64,000 nt of DNA from Xenorhabdus koppenhoeferi (GTDB lineage Bacteria; Pseudomonadota; Gammaproteobacteria; Enterobacterales; Enterobacteriaceae): positions 1-64,000 of the forward strand of contig NZ_FPBJ01000009.1 of the NCBI RefSeq assembly GCF_900116635.1, given 5' to 3'. Under the pieces are notes generated by a model. It was not told the origin of the DNA, did not search any database, and was given only the letters and a program-made list of their open reading frames with translations. A program made the position numbers and the translations under genes. Positions 1-8,958 of this stretch are shown piece after piece; position 1 is the first letter of the stretch, and each line of letters opens with the position of its first letter.

Positions 1-89
1 TGACCCCATGCCGAACTCAGCAGTGAAACGCCGTCGCGCCGATGGTAGTGTGGGGTCTCCCCATGCGAGAGTAGGGCACTGCCAGACAA
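1..89 (+). rRNA. rrf: 5S ribosomal RNA, 3' part
   Basis: The window opens inside a 5S rRNA, at about nucleotide 32 of the 120-nt molecule. The conserved stretches TGACCCCATGCCGAACTCAG and GTGTGGGGTCTCCCCATGCG are readable, and the gene ends near CTGCCAGACA. The 5' part lies outside the window. Followed by tRNA-Asp and tRNA-Trp and then hdfR, it is the distal end of an operon arranged like E. coli rrnC. Confidence 0.95.
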
Positions 90-142
90 TTATTTAACAG
101 CCGTTGCCGGCACAAAAGGCAGCAGGGCTAAAGAAATTCGGT

Positions 143-219
143 GGTGCGGTAGTTCAGTTGGTTAGAATACCGGCCTGTCACGCCGGGGGTCGCGGGTTCG
201 AGTCCCGTCCGCACCGCCA
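143..219 (+). tRNA. aspT: tRNA-Asp (GTC)
   Basis: A 77-nt cloverleaf with a GGTGCGG/CCGCACC acceptor stem, anticodon GTC in the loop CTGTCAC, T arm GGGTTCGAGTCCC and an encoded CCA end. It lies 53 nt after the 5S end and is presumably co-transcribed with the rRNA operon, as aspT is in E. coli rrnC. Confidence 0.97.
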
Positions 220-227
220 CCGTATTT

Positions 228-303
228 AGGGGCGTAGTTCAATTGGTAGAGCACCGGTCTCCAAAACCGGGTGTTGGGAGTTCGAGTCTCTCCGCCCCTG
301 CCA
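228..303 (+). tRNA. trpT: tRNA-Trp (CCA)
   Basis: A 76-nt tRNA with acceptor AGGGGCG/CGCCCCT, anticodon CCA within CTCCAAA, and an encoded terminal CCA. It starts 8 nt after tRNA-Asp and is the last gene of the rRNA operon, matching E. coli trpT. Confidence 0.97.
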
Positions 304-344
304 GTTAACAACTAAGTAATAATTTGTTTAGCTTTCAGATTAAT

Positions 345-374
345 AGCCCAGCTAATTTTAGCTGGGTTTTTTCT
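345..374 (+). terminator. rRNA operon terminator
   Basis: CCCAGCTA and TAGCTGGG form a perfect 8-bp stem with a 4-nt loop, extended by weaker outer pairs and followed by a run of Ts. It lies about 40 nt after tRNA-Trp and before the convergent end of hdfR, so it should end the rRNA/tRNA transcript. Confidence 0.85.
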
Positions 375-455
375 TTTCTATTATTTACCGCGTAATTCTA
401 AGAATTTTGCGTGAATGACCTTTCCTGATCACTCTATCTCCTCTCAAAGCCAGTG

Positions 456-1292
456 TCAGGCAGTTATGGGCGCTTTTTCAACAGGAATTTTTAGTAACTG
501 TTGGATAAGCGCTTGTTGGTCACTGTTTTGCAGCCAGACTGCGTATAATGGTCGTTCTATCAGTTCGTTATTAGGTGAAGATACGAGTTTTGGATATTCT
601 TCTTGCCAATGTATAGGTAGGAAGGTTGCTGCATTTACACTATCCAATAACTCTCTGGCAATATGTGCAGATGTGGTTGTGATGATAGGAGGATGATCAT
701 TTTTTAAGATCTGTTGTTCCTGATGATGAAAATCTGCACCCCATTCTAATTTGATGTAATTTTCAATACCTTTCTCAAGGCTATGTTGAGTTGTTGATAA
801 AACAAGCTGAATATTACCGATTAACTGACTTTGGAATTCATCCATTTTTGGGGGTTCTGTAGTAATTAAGAGGTCTAATTCACGAGAATGCAATTGCTTG
901 ACTAGTGACTGACGTGTAGAAACCAGAGATTCAATCCTCGTTTCTTGATGGAGATGGTAAAACTTATTTAACCAAGATGTCAGATAACCTTCCCAAAGGG
1001 ATGCTGTAGAGCCGATAGAGAGTTCGGTATGCTGAGCAACGTAATTGATTTCTTTCTTCGCTAACTGCCAAGTATTCATTAGCGATTCTGCATAGGGTAC
1101 AAGACGTTCTCCGGCCGCAGTTAGGCGGATATTATTGCGATGCCGTGTGAATAAATTGGTACCCAACTGATTTTCTAGTTGACGGATCCGAAAGCTAACA
1201 GCGGATTGTGTTAGATAAAGCGATTCAGCTGCCCGACCAAAGTGACGAGTCTTACTGACTTCCAAAAAGGTTTTCAGTAATTCAGTGTCCAC
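456..1292 (-). CDS. hdfR: LysR-family regulator HdfR
   Basis: HdfR is a LysR-type DNA-binding regulator, described in E. coli as a repressor of the flagellar master operon flhDC. The protein is 278 aa from a GTG start at 1292, as in E. coli. An in-frame ATG at 1304 would add four residues, but the GGAG at about 1300-1303 is spaced for the GTG. The N-terminal winged helix-turn-helix (about residues 14-40, with [14 protein letters not shown]) and [13 protein letters not shown] opening match the E. coli protein closely. The C-terminal effector half is more divergent. It is divergent from maoP and lies beside the rRNA operon, the conserved enterobacterial order. In a motile insect pathogen a flagellar role is plausible but not shown here. 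Confidence 0.93.
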   Translation of the reverse strand: MDTELLKTFLEVSKTRHFGRAAESLYLTQSAVSFRIRQLENQLGTNLFTRHRNNIRLTAAGERLVPYAESLMNTWQLAKKEINYVAQHTELSIGSTASLWEGYLTSWLNKFYHLHQETRIESLVSTRQSLVKQLHSRELDLLITTEPPKMDEFQSQLIGNIQLVLSTTQHSLEKGIENYIKLEWGADFHHQEQQILKNDHPPIITTTSAHIARELLDSVNAATFLPIHWQEEYPKLVSSPNNELIERPLYAVWLQNSDQQALIQQLLKIPVEKAPITA

Positions 1293-1408
1293 ATGCATCT
1301 CCAATAGTTTTTGTCGTTAAGATTTAAATATTTTGTTTTACAGAATGTCAAGCCTCCCTAATACTCCGCGCCATAATTAGTATGACATTAGAGTTAGGAG
1401 TGTGTCAG
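1293..1408. promoter_or_regulatory. hdfR-maoP divergent control region
   Basis: This 116-bp interval must hold both divergent promoters. In E. coli the cis element maoS, through which MaoP organises the Ori macrodomain, lies in the corresponding interval. CTAATACTCCGCGCCAT at 1358-1374 is a possible equivalent by position and general resemblance, but I cannot confirm the maoS sequence from memory. The Shine-Dalgarno AGGAG at 1396-1400 sets the maoP start. Confidence 0.4.
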
Positions 1409-1747
1409 ATGGCTGAAAGCTTCATCTCGACTAATCGTTTTTTTGATAATAAAAACTATCCGCGTGGATTTTCCCGTCATGGTGATTTCACCATCAAAGA
1501 AGCCCAATTATTAGAACGTTATGGTCATGTGTTTAATGAATTGGATCTTGGTAAACGTGAACCGCAAACAGAAGAAGAAAAACTGTTTGTTGCGGTTTGC
1601 CGCGGTGAACGAGCACCAGTAACAATAGAAGAAAAAATATGGACTAAGTATTTGACAAAAATCAGTCGTCCAAAACGTTTTCATACTCTTTCTGGCGGAA
1701 AACCGCAAATAGACCCAGCAGAGGACTATACCGATAATGATGATTAA
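1409..1747 (+). CDS. maoP: Macrodomain Ori protein MaoP (YifE)
   Basis: MaoP is a small protein that, with its DNA site maoS, is needed to constrain the replication-origin macrodomain of the chromosome in E. coli. The 112-aa length equals that of the E. coli protein. The start at 1409 follows AGGAG with 8-nt spacing; an upstream in-frame ATG at 1382 would add nine residues without homology. The segment [20 protein letters not shown] and the end SGGKPQ...EDYTD are near-identical to E. coli. It is charged, without signal or membrane segments, so cytoplasmic. It stands alone between divergent hdfR and convergent comM, each side closed by a control region or terminator. Confidence 0.93.
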   Translation: MAESFISTNRFFDNKNYPRGFSRHGDFTIKEAQLLERYGHVFNELDLGKREPQTEEEKLFVAVCRGERAPVTIEEKIWTKYLTKISRPKRFHTLSGGKPQIDPAEDYTDNDD

Positions 1748-1779
1748 TACCATCATTGATATTATAATCATCCATCAGG

Positions 1780-1800
1780 AGGGGCAAAATGCCCCTTTCT
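1780..1800 (+). terminator. maoP terminator
   Basis: AGGGGC-AAAAT-GCCCCT followed by TTTCTT, 33 nt after the maoP stop and just before the convergent end of comM. It is a short but GC-rich hairpin with a T-rich tail. Confidence 0.75.
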
Positions 1801-1803
1801 TAT

Positions 1804-3330
1804 TTATCCAGCTTGTTTCTGTAGCTGAATAAGTAACCTATCCATACTTCGGTAGCTGAGTGCTTCCATAATGTCTGGCTTTTCTATTCTTTTTTGTTCT
1901 TTTAAGTCTGCAATTGTACGAGAAACTTTGAGTATTCTATGCCAAGCTCGTATGGATAGCCCTAATTTCAATAAAGTATTTTCCAGAAAAACTGCATCTT
2001 CCATTTTCAATTTGCAAATATCTTCAGTTTTTTTGCTGTTGAGGGAAGCATTAATATGTCCGCACCGTTCAATTTGTATTTTTCTGGCCATTTGTACACG
2101 CTTTTTGACATCATGGCTACTTTCTCCATATTTTGCTGATGAATGACTTAAAATGCCTGGAGGAAGCAGCGGAACTTCAATAGAAAGATCAAACCGATCT
2201 AAAAAAGGACCTGAAAGTTTAGAAAGGTAACGTAGCACCTGTTGCGGGGTACTTCGGTTATGCAAACCTTGATGATAGCCTGTTGGGCTTGGGTTCATGG
2301 CAGCAATAAGTTGAACCATAGCGGGGAAACAAACTTTTGCTCTTGCTCGGGATATTACTATCTCACCGGATTCTAGTGGCTCACGTAAAGCATCAAGAAC
2401 ACTTCGGTTGAATTCGGGTAATTCGTCCAGAAATAATACCCCATTGTGTGCAAGAGAAATCTCTCCTGGCCTCGGTATTGAACCTCCACCTACTAAAGCT
2501 GCCATTGACGAACTATGATGAGGTGCCCTAAATGGGCGTGTATGCCATTTTTTTGGATTCACTGAATGCCCGACTAGACTATTGATTGCAGCGACCTCCA
2601 GAGCTTCCTGATGCGTTAATGGGGGTAACAGGCTGCATAAACGGCAGGCAAGCATGGTTTTGCCTGTTCCCGGGGGACCAAGTAGTAAAAGATTATGACC
2701 GCCAGCGGCAGTGATCTCTAAAGCTCGTTTGGCTTGTTCCTGCCCAATAATATCCTGCATATCCAAAATAGATGGTTCAGTCTGTAATTCAATGGATGAA
2801 GGTGAGGCTAGGCTGGCGTTTTTTTCTTTAAAGAAATGACAGACTTGAAGTAAATGTTCTGCCATCAATGCTTCGTTTTGGGACAAAATAGCTAGTTCAG
2901 TGTTATTTTCTGAAGAGAGAATAAGTTGTCTTCCTGCCCCTTTGGCACTCAGTGCCGCAGGGATAGCTCCCATGACCCGCCGTATTTCGCCAGAAAGCGC
3001 TAACTCCCCTAAAAATTCGTAATTTTGGAGTTTATCTGTTGCGATTTGCTCTGATGCTGCCAATATCGCGATGGCAATAGGAAGATCATATCTTCCACCT
3101 TCTTTGGGGAGATCTGCGGGTGCCAAATTAACGGTGATCCTTTTGGGTGGATAGGTAAAACCACTGTTGAGAAGTGCACTTCTTACCCTATCTCGGGCTT
3201 CTTTCACGGTGGTTTCAGGTAAGCCAACGAGGGTCAGGCCGGGTAATCCATTACTGATATGCGCTTCTATTGTCACGATGGGGGAATCGATACCAATTGT
3301 TGCCCTGGTATGAATAATGGCAAGTGTCAT
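1804..3330 (-). CDS. comM: ComM/YifB AAA+ ATPase
   Basis: ComM (YifB) is a Mg-chelatase-like AAA+ ATPase. In naturally competent bacteria it acts as a hexameric helicase that drives branch migration during recombination of incoming DNA. The 508-aa protein has an N-terminal ATP-independent-protease-like fold (about residues 20-130, with GLPGLTLVGLPE), Walker A GPPGTGKT at 218-225, Walker B VLFLDE near 298-303, and an arginine-rich C-terminal lid. It is full length and intact. The ATG at 3330 is preceded by GGAGAG. It converges with maoP and is separated from the ilv operon by a long AT-rich interval. No competence genes are seen nearby, so the role is more likely general recombination. Confidence 0.92.
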   Translation of the reverse strand: MTLAIIHTRATIGIDSPIVTIEAHISNGLPGLTLVGLPETTVKEARDRVRSALLNSGFTYPPKRITVNLAPADLPKEGGRYDLPIAIAILAASEQIATDKLQNYEFLGELALSGEIRRVMGAIPAALSAKGAGRQLILSSENNTELAILSQNEALMAEHLLQVCHFFKEKNASLASPSSIELQTEPSILDMQDIIGQEQAKRALEITAAGGHNLLLLGPPGTGKTMLACRLCSLLPPLTHQEALEVAAINSLVGHSVNPKKWHTRPFRAPHHSSSMAALVGGGSIPRPGEISLAHNGVLFLDELPEFNRSVLDALREPLESGEIVISRARAKVCFPAMVQLIAAMNPSPTGYHQGLHNRSTPQQVLRYLSKLSGPFLDRFDLSIEVPLLPPGILSHSSAKYGESSHDVKKRVQMARKIQIERCGHINASLNSKKTEDICKLKMEDAVFLENTLLKLGLSIRAWHRILKVSRTIADLKEQKRIEKPDIMEALSYRSMDRLLIQLQKQAG

Positions 3331-3932
3331 GATGCTCTCCTTAGCAAGAAAGCTAATATCATGAATCGATAAAAAATAATAAAAAGTAGCCTTTTGTTAT
3401 TTTGCGAGGAGATTCGTAAATATATCTATTGTTATAGTTATTCTGACAGTTATTTTGTAATTCTAATTAAATAGTAACTTAATGTTATCTATGAATAATG
3501 AAATTGAATAAGATCTTTCTGATAAAGCAACATAGCACTATTTTTATGGTATAACGGGTAAATTATTTAATCAGCTAAACATATAAATTTATCTTCTGTT
3601 ATATTCGAGTGTATTTTGTTAATTATGATAACTATTAATAAACAAAATTGGTTTTAATTATGTTTTGTGTGATAACGTTAGTTAATAGACGATTAAATCG
3701 TTTTTTATAATTTTACTTATTAATTATTTTATTAAATAGATAGTTACCTGTTATTTCTGAGTGTAAAGCGAGAAAAATTCAGTGGATTCATCTACTTTCT
3801 TATCTATCTAAATGAAAAGTATAAATAAAAATAATTTTGTTGCGAAAAAATAAAAATAATTATTGTCAACAATCATGGAAAGTGATAACTCTTAAATATA
3901 CGTCAAGCATACGAGTTAAAACGAACAGTATT
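3331..3932. other. AT-rich intergenic region upstream of ilvL
   Basis: About 600 bp without a supportable gene between the divergent comM start and the ilvL leader. It is strikingly AT-rich by eye, with many runs such as TTAATTA and ATAAATA. It should contain the comM promoter at its left end and the ilv operon promoter at its right. The base composition makes it a candidate for nucleoid-protein binding (Lrp, IHF, H-NS); Lrp and IHF are known to act upstream of E. coli ilvGMEDA. Confidence 0.6.
3863..3891 (+). promoter_or_regulatory. Candidate ilvLGMEDA promoter
   Basis: TTGTCA at 3863-3868 and TAACTC at 3886-3891 are separated by 17 bp, a reasonable sigma-70 pair about 40 nt before the ilvL start. 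The -10 is a modest match, so the assignment is tentative. Confidence 0.4.
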
Positions 3933-4028
3933 ATGAACACTTTTGTCCTAGTGATTAGCCTAATTATTGAGAGTGTGGTGGTGATTATCCCACCGTGCGG
4001 GGCTGCACTTGGACGAAGGAAGGCTTAA
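3933..4028 (+). CDS. ilvL: ilv operon leader peptide IlvL
   Basis: This is the 31-aa leader peptide whose translation senses charging of tRNAs for the branched-chain amino acids and sets attenuation of the ilv operon. The sequence runs MNTFVLVISLIIES and then VVVIIPPCGAALGRRKA. Thirteen of its 31 residues are Ile (5), Val (5) or Leu (3), with clusters LVISLII and VVVII. The tail PPCGAALGR is identical to the E. coli leader. The stop at 4026-4028 lies about 25 nt before the terminator stem, the spacing expected for attenuation. Confidence 0.95.
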   Translation: MNTFVLVISLIIESVVVIIPPCGAALGRRKA

Positions 4029-4050
4029 ACTAGAAAAACAGCCAGATTTC

Positions 4051-4088
4051 AAAAAACCCCGCACCGAAAGGAGCGGGGTTTTTTTTTT
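4051..4088 (+). terminator. ilv attenuator terminator
   Basis: AACCCCGC (4055-4062) pairs perfectly with GCGGGGTT (4073-4080), with CC/GG pairing possible inside a GAAA-tipped loop. A run of ten Ts follows (4079-4088). Placed just after ilvL, this is the attenuator that stops transcription when charged branched-chain tRNAs are plentiful. Confidence 0.93.
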
Positions 4089-4165
4089 GGCACTTTGGAT
4101 AGACACATAAACATAACAAAGCATCACAACAACCAACCACAGTGTAAACATAACGGGAGATGGCA

Positions 4166-5812
4166 ATGAACGGTGCACAGTCGGTTATAGAAGCGTTACG
4201 AGAGCAGGGGATTGAAAAAGTTTTCGGTTATCCTGGTGGAGCTATCATGCCAGTTTATGATGCCTTGTATGACGGAGGAATTGAGCATGTACTATGTCGT
4301 CATGAACAAGGGGCTGTTATGGCTGCAATCGGTTATGCAAGAGCAAGTGGTAAGCCGGGGGTCTGTATTGCAACATCAGGACCCGGTGCAACTAACTTAA
4401 TCACTGGATTGGCTGATGCTTTGTTGGATTCTGTTCCTGTTGTTGCTATCACCGGTCAGGTGAGTTCTGAATTTATAGGAACGGACGCTTTTCAGGAGAT
4501 TGATATTTTGGGAATGTCCCTTTCTTGTACAAAACATAGCTTTCTCATTGATTCGCTCGAAAGAATCCCCCAAGTTATGGCTGATGCTTTTACGATTGCC
4601 ATGAGTGGTCGCCCGGGACCTGTTCTGGTTGATTTACCGAAAGATATCCAATTAGCCCAAGGTGATTTTTCACCATACCTGGTATCGGAACCCCAAAAAT
4701 TATCTCTTCCTAAACAAGAGATTGAACAATCCTGTCAACTGCTGGCATCGTCTGGTAAACCCGTTTTGTACGTGGGAGGAGGTGTTGGTATTGCTGGCGC
4801 AGTACCTGAATTACGCCGTTTTGTTGCGGAAACAGGAATACCGGTTGTTTCCACATTGAAAGGTTTGGGGGCTGCGGATTGTGAACATGATTGCTACTTA
4901 GGAATGTTGGGAATGCACGGCACCAAAGCCGCCAACTTAGCTGTTCAATCCTGTGATTTATTGATTGCTGTCGGTGCTCGTTTTGATGATCGGGTGACGG
5001 GGAAATTGAATACTTTTGCGCCTAATGCCAAAGTCATTCATTTAGATATTGATCCTTCTGAATTCAATAAATTACGTCAGACTCATGTTTCATTATTAGG
5101 CGATTTAAAAACCTTGTTACCTCATTTACAGCAAACTTTATCGATTCAAAACTGGCAACAAGAAGTAAAACAATTAAAAAGTGAACATGTATGTTGTTAC
5201 GACTATCAAGGTGAAAAAATTTACGCACCATTGCTGCTGAAACAAGTTTCTGAGCGTGTGCCATCCAGCACCATAATCACAACTGATGTTGGGCAACATC
5301 AGATGTGGACTGCTCAACACATGACATTTAGCCAACCAGAGAATTTCATCACCTCAAGTGGATTGGGCACGATGGGGTTTGGTATTCCAGCCGCAATTGG
5401 CGCACAGATGGCTCGCCCGGAAGATATGGTTATCTGCATATCTGGTGACGGCTCTTTTATGATGAATGTTCAGGAGTTAGGCACGATCAAGCGTAAGCAG
5501 TTGCCAGTTAAGATGATCTTACTGGATAACCAGCGTCTGGGCATGGTTCGTCAGTGGCAGGAACTATTTTTTGAAGAACGTTATAGCGAAACGATCTTAA
5601 CGGATAATCCCGATTTTCTGACGTTGGCACGCGCTTTTGATATTCCGGGGCAGCACATTACTGATAAGTCACAAGTAGATGATGCCTTGAATGCTTTATT
5701 CAGCAGCGAGGGTGCATATTTATTACACGTATCCATTGATGAATTAGAGAATGTCTGGCCGTTGGTTCCACCAGGCGCAAGCAACGCAACCATGCTGGAG
5801 AAGTCATTATGA
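4166..5812 (+). CDS. ilvG: Acetohydroxyacid synthase II large subunit
   Basis: IlvG is the catalytic subunit of acetohydroxyacid synthase II. This thiamine-diphosphate enzyme condenses pyruvate with pyruvate or 2-ketobutyrate in the first common step of valine and isoleucine synthesis. The 548-aa length equals full-length E. coli IlvG. The start at 4166 has GGGAG 6 nt upstream; the ATG at 4160 would sit directly on that ribosome site. Visible features are the cofactor-activating Glu47 in RHEQG, the FAD-contacting middle domain, and the ThDP/Mg motif beginning GDGSFMMN near residue 427. Unlike E. coli K-12, whose ilvG is frameshifted, this reading frame is intact, so the isozyme should be active. 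It overlaps ilvM by 4 nt. Confidence 0.97.
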   Translation: MNGAQSVIEALREQGIEKVFGYPGGAIMPVYDALYDGGIEHVLCRHEQGAVMAAIGYARASGKPGVCIATSGPGATNLITGLADALLDSVPVVAITGQVSSEFIGTDAFQEIDILGMSLSCTKHSFLIDSLERIPQVMADAFTIAMSGRPGPVLVDLPKDIQLAQGDFSPYLVSEPQKLSLPKQEIEQSCQLLASSGKPVLYVGGGVGIAGAVPELRRFVAETGIPVVSTLKGLGAADCEHDCYLGMLGMHGTKAANLAVQSCDLLIAVGARFDDRVTGKLNTFAPNAKVIHLDIDPSEFNKLRQTHVSLLGDLKTLLPHLQQTLSIQNWQQEVKQLKSEHVCCYDYQGEKIYAPLLLKQVSERVPSSTIITTDVGQHQMWTAQHMTFSQPENFITSSGLGTMGFGIPAAIGAQMARPEDMVICISGDGSFMMNVQELGTIKRKQLPVKMILLDNQRLGMVRQWQELFFEERYSETILTDNPDFLTLARAFDIPGQHITDKSQVDDALNALFSSEGAYLLHVSIDELENVWPLVPPGASNATMLEKSL

Positions 5813-6066
5813 TGCAACATCAACTTGCTATTCAGGCGAAATCTTGCCCTGAAATTTTGGAGCGAATTCTGAGAGTTACCCGTCATCGTGGATTTCAGGT
5901 ATGTGCATTGAATATGGATCATATAACAGATAGTGATAATGTAAGCATTGAACTCACAGTATCCAGCCAGAGTTCCGTCAATTTACTATTTTCTCAACTG
6001 ATGAAATTAGTGGATGTTGCCAGGGTCGAGATCAAACACAAAGAATCACAATTAATAAGCGCATAG
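5809..6066 (+). CDS. ilvM: Acetohydroxyacid synthase II small subunit
   Basis: IlvM is the regulatory subunit of acetohydroxyacid synthase II and is needed for full activity of IlvG. The 85-aa protein is a single ACT domain, with [14 protein letters not shown] and [15 protein letters not shown] matching the E. coli protein (87 aa). Two consecutive ATGs (5809 and 5812) both overlap the ilvG stop, which indicates translational coupling; the doubled start also appears in E. coli. AHAS II is known as the valine-resistant isozyme, in line with this short subunit. Confidence 0.94.
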   Translation: MMQHQLAIQAKSCPEILERILRVTRHRGFQVCALNMDHITDSDNVSIELTVSSQSSVNLLFSQLMKLVDVARVEIKHKESQLISA

Positions 6067-6090
6067 GGCGCAATGAAAGGAAAACTGAGA

Positions 6091-7017
6091 ATGACAAAGC
6101 AAGCTGATTATATTTGGTTCAATGGGGAAATGGTGCCTTGGGCAGATGCGAAAGTTCATGTTATGTCCCACGCCCTGCATTATGGCACTTCAGTGTTTGA
6201 AGGAGTTCGTTGCTATGACTCTCACAAGGGACCAGTAATTTTCCGTCATCGTGAACATATGCAGCGCTTGCATGACTCAGCAAAAATTTACCGTTTCCCT
6301 GTGAGCCAGAGTGTTGATGAGTTAATGGAAGCATGTCGTGCGACACTCCGTAAAAATAAATTAGTCAGTGCTTACATTCGCCCGTTGGTATTTATTGGTG
6401 ATGTCGGAATGGGGGTAAATCCTCCCGCAGGCTATAAAACCGACATTATTATTGCGGCTTTCCCTTGGGGAGCATATCTCGGGGAAGAAGCTTTGGATCA
6501 GGGCATTGATGCGATGGTTTCTTCATGGAGCCGCGTAGCAGCAAATACGATCCCAACAGCTGCAAAAGCGGGGGGCAATTATCTTTCTTCTTTGTTGGTG
6601 GGAAGTGAAGCCCGACGTCATGGTTATCAGGAAGGTATTGCACTGGATGTGCATGGTTACATTTCAGAAGGAGCGGGTGAAAACTTATTTGAAGTGAAAG
6701 ATGGAATTCTATTCACACCTCCATTCACTTCATCTGCCCTGCCTGGGATCACGCGTGATGCCATCATCAAATTGGCGCAAGATCTTGGTTTGGAAGTATG
6801 TGAACAGACTCTTTCCCGTGAATCACTCTACTTGGCGGATGAAGTATTCATGACAGGGACTGCGGCGGAGATCACACCGGTTCGTAGCGTTGACGGTATT
6901 CAGGTTGGCATTGGCAAATGTGGCCCTATTACCAAAAAAATCCAAAACGCGTTTTTTGGCCTGTTTGATGGTACGACAGAAGATAAATGGGGTTGGTTGG
7001 ACCCGGTTAATTCTTAA
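6091..7017 (+). CDS. ilvE: Branched-chain amino-acid aminotransferase
   Basis: IlvE is the PLP-dependent transaminase that performs the last step in isoleucine, valine and leucine synthesis using glutamate as amino donor. The 308-aa protein belongs to fold type IV; the PLP lysine is Lys159 in AAKAGGNYLSSL, and VFEGVRCY, the active-site loop HREHMQRLHDSA and GTAAEITPV are present. I chose the ATG at 6091, which matches the E. coli N-terminus, rather than the in-frame ATG at 6073. AAAGGA at 6076-6081 serves it with 9-nt spacing. It follows ilvM by 24 nt and precedes a hairpin before ilvD. Confidence 0.96.
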   Translation: MTKQADYIWFNGEMVPWADAKVHVMSHALHYGTSVFEGVRCYDSHKGPVIFRHREHMQRLHDSAKIYRFPVSQSVDELMEACRATLRKNKLVSAYIRPLVFIGDVGMGVNPPAGYKTDIIIAAFPWGAYLGEEALDQGIDAMVSSWSRVAANTIPTAAKAGGNYLSSLLVGSEARRHGYQEGIALDVHGYISEGAGENLFEVKDGILFTPPFTSSALPGITRDAIIKLAQDLGLEVCEQTLSRESLYLADEVFMTGTAAEITPVRSVDGIQVGIGKCGPITKKIQNAFFGLFDGTTEDKWGWLDPVNS

Positions 7018-7033
7018 TAAAAATATAAAATTC

Positions 7034-7058
7034 CACAGGCGATCGTTCCCCGCCTGTG
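7034..7058 (+). other. ilvE-ilvD intercistronic hairpin
   Basis: CACAGGCG (7034-7041) and CGCCTGTG (7051-7058) form a perfect 8-bp stem with a 9-nt loop and no T run. A transcript stem of this kind, placed 17 nt after ilvE, more likely protects the mRNA 3' end or marks a processing site than terminates it. Confidence 0.6.
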
Positions 7059-7105
7059 CTGATTGCTGAAGTTAATTAGATAAGACAGATATGGGAGTAA
7101 AAATA

Positions 7106-8956
7106 ATGCCTAAATACCGTTCTGCCACAACAACACATGGTCGTAATATGGCGGGGGCCCGCGCCTTATGGCGAGCGACAGGTATGACTGATGCTGATTT
7201 TGGGAAACCGATCATTGCAGTTGTTAACTCATTCACTCAGTTTGTGCCGGGGCACGTACATCTGCGCGATCTTGGCAAATTGGTGGCAGAACAGATAGAG
7301 GCATCAGGAGGAGTTGCAAAAGAGTTCAATACGATTGCCGTTGATGATGGTATTGCGATGGGGCATGGCGGAATGCTTTATTCACTGCCTTCGCGTGAAT
7401 TGATCGCTGACTCGGTAGAATATATGGTCAATGCCCACTGTGCTGATGCGATGGTCTGTATTTCTAACTGCGACAAAATTACACCGGGGATGCTGATGGC
7501 ATCTCTGCGTCTGAATATTCCGGTTATTTTTGTTTCCGGAGGCCCAATGGAGGCGGGTAAAACTCGCCTGTCTGATCAGATAATCAAACTGGATTTAGTT
7601 GATGCCATGATTCAGGGAGCCAATCCGAATGTCAGTGATGAACAAAGTGATCAAATTGAGCGTTCGGCTTGCCCGACATGTGGTTCTTGTTCGGGGATGT
7701 TTACCGCAAACTCAATGAATTGTCTGACCGAAGCGCTGGGGCTTTCTCAGCCCGGTAATGGTTCATTGCTTGCTACGCACGCGGATCGCAAGACCCTATT
7801 TATCAACGCAGGTAAACGCATTGTTGAACTGACTAAACGTTACTATGAAAAAAATGATGATAGTGCCTTACCACGTAATATTGCGACTAAAGCGGCATTT
7901 GAAAATGCGATGATACTGGATATTGCGATGGGCGGCTCAACTAATACCGTTTTACATTTATTGGCAGCAGCTCAGGAAGGAGAAGTCGATTTCACAATGG
8001 CAGACATTGATCGTCTGTCTCGTCAGGTGCCTCATTTATGCAAAGTCGCTCCAAGTACCCAAAAATACCATATGGAAGATGTGCATCGTGCTGGTGGTGT
8101 GATGGGTATTCTTGGTGAACTGGATCGGGCAGGGCTTTTACACCGCAATGTGAAAAATGTTTTGGGATTGGATTTACCACAAACTTTGACACAGTACGAC
8201 ATCATGCTAACAACAGATGAAGGAGTGAAGAGCATGTACTCAGCCGGGCCGGCAGGAATTCGTACAACTCAGGCCTTTTCGCAGAGTTGCCGTTGGCCGT
8301 CGCTGGATACTGATCGTGAAGAAGGGTGTATTCGTGAATATGCGCATGCTTACAGCCAAGATGGTGGATTGGCGGTTCTGTTTGGCAACATTGCTATGGA
8401 TGGTTGTATCGTCAAGACTGCGGGCGTGGATGAAGGAAGCCTGACTTTCAGAGGCTTGGCCAAAGTTTATGAGAGTCAGGACGACGCAGTAGACGCAATA
8501 CTGGGCGGAAAAGTGATAGCGGGAGATGTAGTTGTCATTCGCTATGAAGGCCCGAAAGGGGGTCCTGGAATGCAGGAAATGCTCTATCCAACGACTTATT
8601 TAAAATCGATGGGATTGGGTAAAAGTTGTGCATTGATCACTGATGGCCGTTTTTCAGGAGGAACATCGGGTCTGTCCATTGGTCATGTTTCCCCTGAAGC
8701 GGCGAATGGTGGTTTGATTGGGCTGATTCAGGATGGCGATATCATCAATATTGATATCCCAAATCGTAGAATTCAGTTGGATGTGAATGACTCAGAACTT
8801 GCTGCGCGTACACAGGCCGAATTATCTCGCGGGGATAAGGCATGGACACCGAATTACCGTGAACGTCAGGTTTCTTTTGCACTACGCGCCTATGCTTCAT
8901 TGGCGACCAGTGCTGACAAAGGCGCAGTGCGCGATAAAACCAAGCTGGGGAATTGA
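7106..8956 (+). CDS. ilvD: Dihydroxy-acid dehydratase
   Basis: IlvD is the iron-sulfur dehydratase that converts 2,3-dihydroxy acids into the 2-keto acids leading to valine and isoleucine. The 616-aa length equals the E. coli enzyme. Cluster and metal-site motifs are visible: Asp80/Asp81 in [10 protein letters not shown], Cys122 in SNCDKITPG and Cys195 in CPTCGSCSG. The start at 7106 follows GGGAG with 8-nt spacing and gives the canonical [17 protein letters not shown]; an upstream ATG at 7091 would add five residues. IlvD is oxygen-sensitive in related bacteria. It is followed by ilvA after only 2 nt. Confidence 0.97.
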   Translation: MPKYRSATTTHGRNMAGARALWRATGMTDADFGKPIIAVVNSFTQFVPGHVHLRDLGKLVAEQIEASGGVAKEFNTIAVDDGIAMGHGGMLYSLPSRELIADSVEYMVNAHCADAMVCISNCDKITPGMLMASLRLNIPVIFVSGGPMEAGKTRLSDQIIKLDLVDAMIQGANPNVSDEQSDQIERSACPTCGSCSGMFTANSMNCLTEALGLSQPGNGSLLATHADRKTLFINAGKRIVELTKRYYEKNDDSALPRNIATKAAFENAMILDIAMGGSTNTVLHLLAAAQEGEVDFTMADIDRLSRQVPHLCKVAPSTQKYHMEDVHRAGGVMGILGELDRAGLLHRNVKNVLGLDLPQTLTQYDIMLTTDEGVKSMYSAGPAGIRTTQAFSQSCRWPSLDTDREEGCIREYAHAYSQDGGLAVLFGNIAMDGCIVKTAGVDEGSLTFRGLAKVYESQDDAVDAILGGKVIAGDVVVIRYEGPKGGPGMQEMLYPTTYLKSMGLGKSCALITDGRFSGGTSGLSIGHVSPEAANGGLIGLIQDGDIINIDIPNRRIQLDVNDSELAARTQAELSRGDKAWTPNYRERQVSFALRAYASLATSADKGAVRDKTKLGN

Positions 8957-8958
8957 TT

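Noticed and set aside
415-696. A plus-strand frame opposite hdfR.
   Set aside because: It is a shadow of the hdfR coding sequence with no own signals.
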